Source of the DNA: Acidimicrobiia bacterium
GTDB lineage: Bacteria > Actinomycetota > Acidimicrobiia > IMCC26256 > PALSA-610
Assembly: GCA_027494135.1 (NCBI GenBank)
Contig: JAOSJK010000001.1
Span: forward strand, 62,001-126,000
Reading direction: 5' to 3'
DNA: 64,000 nucleotides
Positions 8,546 through 17,643 of the stretch are shown one piece after another (positions within the stretch are counted from its first letter, which is position 1; each line of letters starts with the position of its first letter). The notes under the pieces are model-generated. The model was not told where the DNA came from. It worked only from the letters and a program-made list of their open reading frames with translations, and made no database searches. The position numbers and the translations under genes were made by a program.

Positions 8546-9145
8546 TCAGAGTGCGCGGCGCCAGAGGAGCTGGGTCTCCTCCGGGAGGTCGGGGTAGGCG
8601 GAGCGGTCGATCCGGGTGAGATGGAAACCCTCCCGGGCGTAGAGCCGGCACGCCGGCACGTTGACGTTCTGCGTCTCCACCCCGATCTCCCGGCATCCAC
8701 GTTCTGCAGCCCAGTCGTAGGCCGCCCACAGGAGCTCCGAACCGATCCCCTTTCGTCGATGGTCCGGCCGGACACGGAGGTCCCACACGAATGCCAGGTC
8801 CGCGCGGTCAGCGAGAAGCCGGACATCCGGAGAGCCCCACGCGATAACGACACCGCCGACGCGCTCCGCATCCTCGTATGCGCCGAGCAGCCCCCAGCGC
8901 GAGATGTCGAACCGGGTGGCCCACCGGCTCGGGCCCTCGCCGTCGAGTGCGTCGTAGTCCTTCACCCAAGGGGCCGGAACCCGCCGCTCCCGGAGATGCA
9001 CGCCGCCGAGCCCGGCGTCGATCAGGACGACGTCCAGCGTGCGCTCGACCATGAACGCGATCGGAATGCGTCCATGGCTCGCGAGCGTCTCGATTCCGTC
9101 GTCACGCACCCGAGACGAGTCACTCGACGTGCGCATGCCCACCAC
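8546..9145 (-). CDS. GNAT family N-acetyltransferase
   Basis: A 199-residue acyltransferase-fold protein. The acetyl-CoA binding segment is WDLRVRPDHRRKGIGSELL (about 117-136), preceded by the beta-4-like 'DLAFVWDL' strand and followed by ACRLYAREGFHLTRID, the usual motif-B region. The substrate cannot be told from sequence. The start is GTG 9145, with TACGGT (9153-9158) 7 nt upstream; ATG 9136 is an alternative. An (AGCGAC)n repeat lies just upstream. Confidence 0.8.
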   Translation of the reverse strand: MVGMRTSSDSSRVRDDGIETLASHGRIPIAFMVERTLDVVLIDAGLGGVHLRERRVPAPWVKDYDALDGEGPSRWATRFDISRWGLLGAYEDAERVGGVVIAWGSPDVRLLADRADLAFVWDLRVRPDHRRKGIGSELLWAAYDWAAERGCREIGVETQNVNVPACRLYAREGFHLTRIDRSAYPDLPEETQLLWRRAL

Positions 9146-9195
9146 GGTCCGGACCGTAGCCGCACGGCGCTCTCCTCACATCGACATCGATAGCG

Positions 9196-9249
<54 letters not shown>

Positions 9250-9252
9250 GAC

Positions 9253-10202
9253 CTATCGTGATCCGGGCCGGTCGAGCGCGTCGTAGGTGACGCCGGTGAG
9301 CGACTCCGAGACGGCCCAGAGACGCCGGGCCACCGCGTCGTCCTGAGCCCTCTTGCTCACGCCGGTCTTCACGGGATGGCCCCTCTGCTCGCCGAGGCCG
9401 TCGGGGCCGTAGTAGTCGCCTCCGGCGACCTCCGGGTCGGTGGCTGCACGCAGCGTCGGCAGCGCCCCCCATAGCGGCGCTCTGGGTGAAGAGCTTCTCG
9501 GTCAGGGGCCGGATGCCGTGTATCACGTTGTTCAGGATCCCCCCGGGGTTCTCGTGCCCGAGGGGCGTCCTGGAGGCACCCGGGTGCGCCGCGACCGCGA
9601 TCACCTCGGCCCCGGCGTCACCGAGTCGCCGCTGCAGCTCCCGGATGAAGAGCAGGTTCGCGAGCTTGCTCTGGAAGTACGCGCGCCACGGCGAGTACTT
9701 CGACTCGCTGTTCAGGTCGTCGAAGTTGATCCGCCCCGGCCGGTGCCCCTGGCTGCTGACCGAGACGACCCTCGCGGGTCCGGATCGGAGGAGGAGCGGC
9801 AGCAGATGCCCCGTCAGAGCGAAGTGCCCCAGGTGGTTCACCCCGAGCTGCATCTCGAATCCCTGAGCCGTGCGCTGCCGCGGAGTGGCCATGAGCCCCG
9901 CGTTGTTCACAAGCCGGTCGAGACGATCGTGACGCTCGGCGAGCTCGCCGGCCGCGGCCTGCACGGAGTCCAGGTCTGCCAGGTCGATCTCGAGGATCTC
10001 GGTCGACCCGCGCGAGCCGGTTGTCGCAATTCGTGCGACGGCATCCTCGGCCTTGGTACGACTCCTGCAGCCGAGGACCACTGTGGCGCCGTGCCCGACG
10101 AGTGCGCGCGGCCTCGAACCCGATGCCGCTGTTCGCCCCCGTGATCAGCACGGTACGCCCCGCCATGTCGGGGATGTCTGCCTCGGTCCAGTCGGTGCTC
10201 AT
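9253..10202 (-). CDS. Short-chain dehydrogenase/reductase, retinol-dehydrogenase-like (two frameshifts)
   Basis: An NAD(P)-dependent oxidoreductase of about 316 residues once two breaks are repaired. It shows the nucleotide motif TVLITGANSGIGFEAAR, NNAGLM, the catalytic SSQGH and the YFQSKLAN (YxxxK) pair, and HPGASRTPLG. Break 1 lies at 10104-10110, a GCGCGC run two bases short, which separates the first 35 residues. Break 2 lies at 9465-9470, a run of six C one base too long. After repair the tail reads GGDYYGPDGLGEQRGHPVKT and stops at 9253. GGGGAGA precedes the ATG. Substrate unknown. Confidence 0.82.
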
Positions 10203-10244
10203 CGGCTCTCCCCTGCTACGGGCCGCACTCGGGCGCGCAGCGCT

Positions 10245-12161
10245 CTAGACGACGGCGAGCACTGCCACACTCCGGACGGAGATGACCTCACGCGTCACGC
10301 TCCCCAGGATGACACGCCGGATTCCCGTGTGCCCGTGCGCGCTCATGACGACCAGCACCACCTCGTGCAGCTCGGCGTGGGCGACGATCGCGCTGGCAGG
10401 CTCCCCCTGCTCCACGTGGATCGAGACCGACCTCACGTGCGGGCGGACCGCCGCCGCCATCGCCTCGAGGTACGCCTCGGCCGGAGCGATCACTTCACTC
10501 TCTGCGACATGCAGGAGCATCAACTCGACAGGGACGATCCGCTCGAACTGGATCGCGTACCGCAGGGCCCGTTCTGCGTGAGCCGAACCGTCGAGAGGCA
10601 CCGTCATCCGCCATCGCCCGCCACCCGCGCGACGCGGCGCGAGATGGAGGACCGTCGCGACCCGCCCCCCGCGGGCGCCTCGATCGTCGCTCCGCCGTTG
10701 CGCAGGCGCTCGACCACGTGCTCGACCGGCACATCCGACTCGAGCGACTCGGTCATCAGCGCGGGAACCTCGTCGCCCTGCCACCGCGCGAGAAGCCGAC
10801 CCATCCGCTCGGCCGGCGCTCCCGGATCGCCGCGGACGCGGCGGATCACGTCGAAGGTCCCCGCCACCAGGGGCACCAGCACGAAGTAGATCCACACGCC
10901 GTCGGTGAACCGCTCGACGAAGAGGACGATCGTTGCGGTCGTGGTGAAGAGCGCCGCCGCCACGACCGCCACGAGGTTCCGGGTCGAGACCGTGCCACGA
11001 ACCCGACGATGCCGCACCAGGCGCAGTACCGCCGCCCAGCTCGTCATGGAGAGGAGCACGAACACGCCGGCCGCATAGACCGCGAGGTAGGTGGCTTCGC
11101 GCGTTCCGGAGCACGACGAAGCACCCGACGACGACGACGACCTGCGCCCACACAGGCCGCGTCGCGACACCGACGGAGTTGTGGTGCCTGAACGCCGCCG
11201 GCGCATAGTGCCGGACCGAGAGGCCGTGGAAGAGGCTCTGGATGCCGAGGGCGCTCGCCGCGGCCGCAGAGAGGAGCACGAGGATCCCGACCCCGGTACC
11301 CGCGAGTGCGAGCGGCCGTGGAAGGAGCGCGTCCATCGTCTGGGTGAAGACCGAGACCTTCTCGTCGGTCGGGTCCGAGAGGTCGAAGACCGCCGGTGCG
11401 ACGATCACCATCGTCAATGCGGTGCTGCCCATGATGATCATCAGGCTCCGGAATGCCTTTCGACTCCGGACGACGGCGCTGCCCGAGTACGACGCCACGA
11501 GGTTCGCGAAGACCTCGATCCCTGTCATCAACGCGAGGATCCGCACGAACCCGCCGAGAGTCAGACGGATCGTGTCGCCCCGGAACGCCTCGAACCTGAG
11601 GGGGCGAGATGGAAGCCGCGCCGGGCGACCGTCGCGATCATCATCACCCACAGAAGAACGAGGACGCCGGCGGTGGCCGGACCGAAGACGAAGGACACGA
11701 CCCGGGGCCCACGGTTCACGAGCGCTCCACATGTGACGACCACCGCGACGGCCAGCCAGGTCCGCGGGTCTACACCGAGCCACGCTCCCCCAGATCGACG
11801 CGGTCGGCGACGAAGGTGACCAGCGCAGCGATCGAGACCAGGATGGTGAGCGTGTACTCGATACACGTGATCGCGGCGCTCAGCTTCGCGGCCCACGGTC
11901 CGAGCTCTTCCTCGCTGAGTCCGGTTCCACCGCTTCCGTCGACGATCCACTGCATCACCAGGCGGTAGAGAAGCGAAACCACGATGATCGTCGCGACGGC
12001 GAGCCAGATCGCAGCGCCGTATGCGACGGCGGCGACGCCGGCGGTGGTGAGAAGAGCGAAGAACGGCCCGAAGACGTAGAGCGGAGAGCTGGCAGGGTCG
12101 CCTCCCCCGCCAGCGCGCCCTCCCACGAGCTCCGCAGCTTCCGATCCATCGGCGCCGACAT
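10245..12161 (-). CDS. APC-superfamily permease fused to a universal-stress-protein domain (five frameshifts)
   Basis: A predicted amino-acid/cation permease of about 640 residues with at least nine hydrophobic segments. These include PLYVFGPFFALLTTAGVAAV, GVLVLLWVMMIATVA and LALAGTGVGILVLLSAAAAS. A cytosolic UspA-like domain ends the protein (MTVPLDGSAHAERALRYAI and VVMSAHGHTGIRRVILGSVT, the G-x2-G-x9-G(S/T) nucleotide loop). The frame is broken at about 12100-12108, 11787-11791, 11600-11604, 11099-11103 and 10665-10670, all in G/C or CG runs. The start chosen is ATG 12161 (MSAPMDRKLRSSWEGALAGE) because TAGGCT lies 8 nt upstream. Five breaks could also mean real decay, but the protein-level continuity across each argues for sequence error. 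Confidence 0.7.
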
Positions 12162-12169
12162 CGGACGGC

Positions 12170-12175
12170 AGCCTA
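12170..12175 (-). promoter_or_regulatory. -10-like hexamer TAGGCT of the permease-Usp gene
   Basis: TAGGCT on the minus strand ends 8 nt before the ATG at 12161, back to back with the TAGGCT of the divergent gene at 12226. Confidence 0.5.
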
Positions 12176-12213
12176 CGAGGCGACGATCTCGGATCGGCGC
12201 CCTCGCGCATGCG

Positions 12214-12219
12214 TAGGCT
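12214..12219 (+). promoter_or_regulatory. -10-like hexamer TAGGCT of the FAD oxidoreductase gene
   Basis: TAGGCT ends 6 nt before the ATG at 12226, predicting an almost leaderless transcript. Confidence 0.5.
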
Positions 12220-12225
12220 GCGCCC

Positions 12226-14686
12226 ATGCCAGAGCCGGCACTGCCCCAGCGCGCACGCGTCGTCGTGATCGGTGGCGGAGTCATCGGGTGCTCCGTCGCC
12301 TACCACCTCGCTCACGCTGGATGGACGGATGTCGTCCTACTGGAGCGCGATCGAATCACCTCGGGCACGACGTGGCACGCCGCCGGTTTGATGGTCACGT
12401 TCGGATCCACCTCCGAGACCTCCACGGAGATGCGCAAGTACACGCGCGACCTCTACGCGCGGCTCGAGGAGGAGACGGGACTCGCCACGGGGTTCAACCC
12501 CGTCGGGTTCATCGAGATCGCCACCGACACCGACCGCCTCGAGGAGTACCGGCGCGTCTCGGCCTTCAACAGGTACTGCGGAGTCGAGGTGCACGAGATC
12601 TCGGCGGCGGAGGTTCACGACCTCTTCCCGCTCGCCCGCACCGACGACATCCTCGCCGGCTTCTACGTGCCACAGGACGGCCGGGTCAACCCCGTAGACG
12701 TCACGATGTCGTTGGCGAAGGGCGCCCGGCAGCAGGGAGTGCAGGTAGTCGAAGGCATGCCGGTCACCGGGTTCACGCAGCGCAGCGGCACCGTAACGGG
12801 TGTGACGACCGCGCACGGCATCATCGAGGCCGAGTATGTCGTGAACTGTGCAGGGATGTGGGGGCGCCAGCTCGCGGCGAAGGCCGGCGTCACCGTCCCG
12901 CTCCAGGCGGCCGAGCACTACTACCTCATCACGGAGCAGATTCCCGGCCTCTCGGGGTCGCTCCCCGTGCTGGAGGACCCGGCGTCGCACGGGTACTACC
13001 GCGAAGAGGTCGGTGGGCTGATGATCGGGCTCTTCGAACCGGTCTGCGCGCCCTGGATGGTCGACCGCGTCCCCGAGAGCTTCTCGTTCGGAGAGATCCA
13101 TCCCGACTGGGACCGCATGGGCCCCTACGTCGAGACGGCGATGCAGCGAGTCCCGATCTCCCGGGAGGCCGGGGTGCGGAAGTTCTTCTGCGGCCCCGAG
13201 AGCTTCACACCGGATCTGCAGCCGATCGTGGGAGAGGCGCCGGAGCTCCGCAATTACTTCGTTGCGGCCGGGCTCAACTCGATCGGGATCCTCACAGGCG
13301 GCGGACTGGGCCGAGTCCTGGCCCACTGGATCACGGACGGCCGCCCCGATGTCGACGTGACGGGATTCAACATCGATCGGCTGCACCCGTACCAGGCGAA
13401 CCCCGAGTACCTGCGCACTCGGACGGTCGAGTCCCTCGGGATGGTGTACCAGTGCCACTATCCGACGCGCTCGATGCAGACGGCCCGCGGAGCGAAGCAC
13501 TCCGCGCTGCACCGCCACCTCGCCGAGCGCGGCGCCCACTTCAGGGACGTCAGCGGCTGGGAGGGGGCCGACTGGTACGCACCATCAGTCATCGCGGCCG
13601 GCACGGAGCGCCTCTCCTGGGGGCGCCAACACTGGTTCGACTACTGGGCGGCAGAGCACCGCGCGGCGCGCGAGAGCGTCGTGCTGATGGACATGTCGTT
13701 CATGTCGAAGTTCTTCGTGAAGGGAAGCGACGCTGCGCGGATGCTGAACCGGGTCTCGGCGAACCAGGTCGACGGGGAGCCCGGGGTCATCACGTACACG
13801 CAGTGGCTCAACGAGGGCGGCACTGTGGAGGCCGACCTCACGGTGACCAAGCTCGACGACGACACGTTCTGGGTCGTGGCCTCGGACACCGCGCACCGCC
13901 ACGTCGAGACCTGGATGCGCCGCCACACGCCCGACGGGTCCAGTGCATTCGTCGTCGACATGACCTCGGCCTACGCGCAGATCAACGTCCAGGGCCCTCG
14001 AGCGCGCGACCTCGTGCAGTTCGTCACCTCAGCCGAGATGTCCAATGAGGCGTTTCCCTACCGCGCGGCGCGTGAGATCGACATCGGCTACGCGCGAGCT
14101 CTCTGCATACGCATCACGTACCTCGGGGAGCTCGGCTACGAGCTGTACGTACCTGTCGAGCAGGCCGCTCACGTGTACGAGCTCATCGTCGCCGCGGGCG
14201 CCGAGACCGGCCTGCGCCACGCGGGGCTGAAGGCTCTGGCGAGCCTCCGGATGGAGAAGGGATATCGCGACTACGGCCACGACATCGACAACACCGACTC
14301 CGTTCTAGAGGCAGGACTCGGGTTCGCGGTCGACCTCGACAAGCCAGGCGGCTTCATCGGGCGCGACGCGGTGCTCGCGGAGCGAGCAGGGGGCCCGCCT
14401 ACGCGCAGGCTCGCGCAGATCCTGGTTCAGGATCCCGAGCCATTGATGTTCCACGCCGAGGTGGTCCATCGCGACGGTCTGCCGGTCGGGTACATCAGGG
14501 CCGCGTCCTACGGTCACACACTCGGCGGTGCGGTCGGACTCGCGATGATCGAGGCCGGCGAGTCCATCGACCACGACTACATCGACGGTGGTGATTGGGA
14601 GGTCGAGATCGCCGACAGGCGGTATCCGGCGATCGCGTCGCTCCGACCGCTGTACGACCCGGAAGATGCTGAGGATCAAGCGCTAG
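12226..14686 (+). CDS. FAD-dependent dimethylglycine/sarcosine dehydrogenase-like protein with GcvT domain
   Basis: An oxidative demethylation enzyme of about 819 residues. The N-terminal DAO domain has the dinucleotide motif VVVIGGGVIGCSVAYHLA, SGTTWHAAGL (the flavin-attachment region of this family carries such a His) and FVAAGLNSIGILTGGG. A C-terminal GcvT-like folate-binding domain (from about residue 430) holds GWEGADWYAP, VQGPRARDL, ITYLGELGYELYVP and GLKALASLRMEKGYRDYG. It probably passes the methyl group to tetrahydrofolate. As read, the frame runs on to 14916 antisense to rsfS. Removing one G near 14662 gives ...LYDPKMLRIKR and a stop at 14686, a normal end for the family. No partner gene is adjacent. 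Confidence 0.85.
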
Positions 14687-14704
14687 TCGCCTGGCTCGCC
14701 TTCA

Positions 14705-15001
14705 CTACGACGCGGCGGTCTCGCCCTCCCACGCGACCCTCGGCGCGTCGGCCCAGAGGCGCTCCAGCCCGTAGAACTGCCTCGTCTCCTCGAGGAAGAC
14801 GTGGACGACCACATCGCCGTAGTCGAGAAGCACCCACGTCGCGTCGTCGCGCCCCTCGGTCGCCCGTGGTTTCGCGCCGTCGGACTCGCGCAGGCGCTCC
14901 TCTATCTCCTCGATGATGGTACGGACCTGTCGCGTGTTCGGCGCGCTCGCCACCACGAACATGTCGGCGATCCCGAGGATGTCACCGACGTCGAGGATCA
15001 C
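14705..15001 (-). CDS. rsfS: Ribosomal silencing factor RsfS (Iojap)
   Basis: Binds ribosomal protein L14 and blocks subunit joining under nutrient stress. The conserved core is ILDVGDILGIADMFVVASAP, RQVRTIIEEIEERL, WVLLDYGDVVVHVF and FYGLERLWADA. The listed start is the GTG at 15001. However, the frame stays open upstream with the family's usual N-terminal helix (DRARIAAAAADAKKGNDIVI) and no ATG/GTG/TTG. The best-placed initiator would be an ACG at 15065-15067, five nt after AGGAG. It follows the LytR_C gene, as in the common nadD-lytR-rsfS order. Confidence 0.88.
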   Translation of the reverse strand: MILDVGDILGIADMFVVASAPNTRQVRTIIEEIEERLRESDGAKPRATEGRDDATWVLLDYGDVVVHVFLEETRQFYGLERLWADAPRVAWEGETAAS

Positions 15002-15075
15002 GATGTCGTTGCCCTTCTTGGCATCGGCCGCGGCTGCGGCGATGCGGGCGCGGTCGCTGGCGTCCGTCTCGTCTC

Positions 15076-16295
15076 CTACTCTTGATCCGGGCCCTGATCC
15101 CGGTCCTGGCCTGTGGCGAGGTCGGCGCCCACGACGATGGTCACGTCGATCACGTCGACCGGCCTCGGGGCCTTCACGACGACACCGATACCGAGGGCCG
15201 CGGCGAGTGCCTCCGCCGTGGCGGCCCCCTCGTCGCGGTAGTACAGCACCTGCGTGGTATCCGCGCCGAACCCGGGCAGGTTGCCGGTGAGCGTCACCTC
15301 AACGCCCTCCCTCACCACGGCCTTCGCGACCGACTGGGTCACACCGACCTCGCCGGTCCCGTTGAGGATCTCCACGCGCGGGCGCGGCTCGTCTCCGAGG
15401 AGCGCCCAGGGCATGGTCCGCTCGAACAGCGACCGCGCATCGTCGCGCCTGACGACGAAGCGCTCCTCTCCTCCGGAAGCGACGCTCACGACGGGCAGCG
15501 TGTCGTAGCGCAGTACAGCGCTGGACGCGAGCACGAGAGTACGCGCCCCTCGCGCGGCGGCGAGCGTCGCGGCGGCGGTCTCTTCCTCGCGGATCGCGGC
15601 CATCCAGCCCTGCATCACCGCCTGAATCGTCACGAGGTGATCGAGCTCCCCCGGCTTCCGCCGGCAATCAGCAGACGCACTGCCGTCGCGGCATCGATCT
15701 CCTGAATGCCCGAGGTGAAGGCGAGGGTCCCGGCGTCGTCGTCGATCCGAAAGGCGCGCCCGAAGTCGACCGTCATGGTTCCCGCAGGAGCAGTGAGCGC
15801 GATCAGCCCTTTGTCGTCGGTCAGGAGCAGGTCGTCGAAGCCGGTCCCGAGTGCATTCTCGACCGACGTCTGCAGGAGGTCGGGACCCCCGAGCGAGCCC
15901 ATGCGCACGACGTCGACCAGCGCCTGGGTCTCCAGCGACGGAACCTCGACGAGTGTCGCCGTCGGGATGAGCAGCACCGCTCCCTGGTCGTGCCCCTCGG
16001 CGACCGCAAGAGCGACGAGCAAATCGAGATGCCCGTCGTCGCCGACGTGGCCGAGCAGCAGCGTGCGCGGCCGGGGCGCCCTGTCTGCCTCGCCGGCGTC
16101 GGGGCCGCGTGCCGAGCCCGTGGTCGTGGGCGTGTCCGGAGAGACGTCGAGCGTGTCCACCGTTCCTGCCGACGTGACTCGCGGCTCGCCTGCGATGCCC
16201 GCAGCGATACCAGCGAGCAGTGCGAGCGACACGACCCATGCCTGGTAGCGGAGATCGCGTCGCTCGCGTCGCCGACGGTCACGACCCCTCGTCAT
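15076..16295 (-). CDS. LytR C-terminal-domain protein, membrane anchored (frameshift near 15660)
   Basis: A cell-envelope protein of about 406 residues with one N-terminal transmembrane helix (AWVVSLALLAGIAAGIAG). A LytR/CpsA/Psr-like middle follows (LLGHVGDDGHLDLLVALAVA, VDFGRAFRIDDDAGT). The C-terminal LytR_C domain carries PRVEILNGTGEVGVTQSVA and a predicted Gly-rich turn. Frames join at about 15656-15664, where one base is missing from a GC-rich run (AAVRLLIAGGKPGELDHLV after repair). ATG 16295 overlaps the end of nadD by 17 nt. Its place between nadD and rsfS is conserved in actinobacteria. Confidence 0.78.
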
Positions 16296-16911
16296 CGCGG
16301 CGAGTGTAGAGACACCTGTCTTCGATGATGCGGACCGCGCCGGCCGGCACCTCGAAATCGACACGGAGCCCATCGGCGACGCGCCTTCGTATTTCCGTCG
16401 AGGACACGTCGATCCTCGGCATGGCGACGCGTTCGACTCTCCATCCGGCAAGATCTGCTCCTGCCGGATCGTCGCCCGCACGCTCGACCATCACGAGAGT
16501 CGCGAGCCGCTTCACCTCCTCGACCCGTACCCACGTGTCGAGTCGCGCCGCGACGTCACTCCCGACTATCAGGAAGAGGTCACGCCCGGGCGACGAGAGC
16601 TCGGCGAGTGTGTCGGCGGTGTACGAGGGCCCGGCACGAGTGACCTCGATGCTGCTCGCCTCCAGCCCCGGCACTCCCGCGACGGCCGCCTCCACCATCT
16701 CCAACCTGTCGCGGGCCGCTGCGTGAACTCGCCCCGACTTCTGCCAAGGATCCCCGGCGACGACGAGAAGCACCCTTTCGAGGTGAAGCACCTCGAGGAC
16801 GGTCCGTGCGGCAACCAGGTGACCCACATGCACGGGATCGAACGTCCCGCCCAGCAGACCCAGCCTCTCCGCGGTAGGTGCCCCGGAGGATCTCGCGGCT
16901 TCGGAGTCCAC
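16279..16911 (-). CDS. nadD: Nicotinate-nucleotide adenylyltransferase
   Basis: Makes nicotinate adenine dinucleotide in NAD biosynthesis, 210 residues. The nucleotidyltransferase signature is LGLLGGTFDPVHVGHLVAA. FLIVGSDVAARLDTW and the terminal VSSTEIRRRVADG (ISSTxIR) are also present. The GTG at 16911 is chosen because TACACT (16918-16923) lies 6 nt upstream; a longer reading to 17061 would run into the divergent ACT gene. Confidence 0.92.
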   Translation of the reverse strand: MDSEAARSSGAPTAERLGLLGGTFDPVHVGHLVAARTVLEVLHLERVLLVVAGDPWQKSGRVHAAARDRLEMVEAAVAGVPGLEASSIEVTRAGPSYTADTLAELSSPGRDLFLIVGSDVAARLDTWVRVEEVKRLATLVMVERAGDDPAGADLAGWRVERVAMPRIDVSSTEIRRRVADGLRVDFEVPAGAVRIIEDRCLYTRRDDEGS

Positions 16912-16917
16912 TCGCGA

Positions 16918-16923
16918 AGTGTA
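16918..16923 (-). promoter_or_regulatory. -10-like hexamer TACACT of nadD
   Basis: TACACT ends 6 nt before the nadD GTG at 16911 on the minus strand; part of the leaderless-start pattern. Confidence 0.45.
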
Positions 16924-17006
16924 CGGGATGCAACGGTGAGCGACTGCCGGCGCCGGATCATGTCGGCGGTGCCCTCCAGCGCACGCCGCGCGCTCCGCGG
17001 AGGCCG

Positions 17007-17012
17007 TACCCT
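17007..17012 (+). promoter_or_regulatory. -10-like hexamer TACCCT of the ACT-domain gene
   Basis: TACCCT followed by 7 nt and GTG at 17020; decides the start of the ACT gene. Confidence 0.4.
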
Positions 17013-17019
17013 GTCCGGC

Positions 17020-17643
17020 GTGCAGCAGCCGCAGAGAAGCGAGACCGATGCCGAGATCCATCTGGTTGTGCGGGTGTGGATCCCCGACAGGCCCGGCGCG
17101 CTCGGTCTCGTGGCGTCTCGGATAGGAGCGCTCGGCGCCGACATCGTCGGACTCGACGTGCTCGAGCGCACCGAGGCCGCGGCGGTCGACGAGTTCGCGA
17201 TCGTGCTTCCACGGGGCGACCTCGAGGTGCTCCTGGTTCGCGAGATCGAGCAGGTCGACGGGGCGAGCGTCGAGGAGTGCCGCGAGGTGCGCGAGTTCCC
17301 CGACGCACGGACCGACGCGCTGGTGTCGGCCGAGCGGCTCTGCACGGCCCCCGACCGCGCGGCGCTGCTCCAGGAGCTCGCCGACGACCTACGAGCCGAG
17401 TTCGAAGCGGACTGGACGGCCGTGGTGCGCTCCGGTCGGCTCGTCGCCCGATCAGGGACCGGCGTGCCGGAGAAGCCCGAGCTGCCGGCCGTCCCTGACG
17501 CCGCATCCGCCGTCATTCCTGGTATCGACGCAACTCTCGTTGCATCGCGGGCCGGACGACCTTTCCGAGTGCGCGAGGTCCGCCAGCTCCTGGCACTCGC
17601 CCGGATCACCGACCTCCTCGCCGCCCGTCTCCCCGAGGCCTAG
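17020..17643 (+). CDS. ACT-domain regulatory protein
   Basis: A 207-residue protein with an N-terminal ACT domain (IHLVVRVWIPDRPGALGLVA, then SRIGALGADIVGLDVLER) and a C-terminal part of unknown fold containing ALLQELADDLRAEFEADWTA. It has the shape of an amino-acid-sensing or signalling protein rather than an enzyme. Start GTG 17020 is chosen from the TACCCT hexamer; ATG 16960 is in frame and possible. The 3' end overlaps the convergent rsgA by 38 nt. Confidence 0.7.
   Translation: MQQPQRSETDAEIHLVVRVWIPDRPGALGLVASRIGALGADIVGLDVLERTEAAAVDEFAIVLPRGDLEVLLVREIEQVDGASVEECREVREFPDARTDALVSAERLCTAPDRAALLQELADDLRAEFEADWTAVVRSGRLVARSGTGVPEKPELPAVPDAASAVIPGIDATLVASRAGRPFRVREVRQLLALARITDLLAARLPEA

Noticed and set aside
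14687..14916. C-terminal extension of the FAD oxidoreductase ORF, Arg/Pro-rich
   Set aside because: It reads antisense through rsfS. A one-base correction near 14662 gives a normal family C-terminus at 14686.
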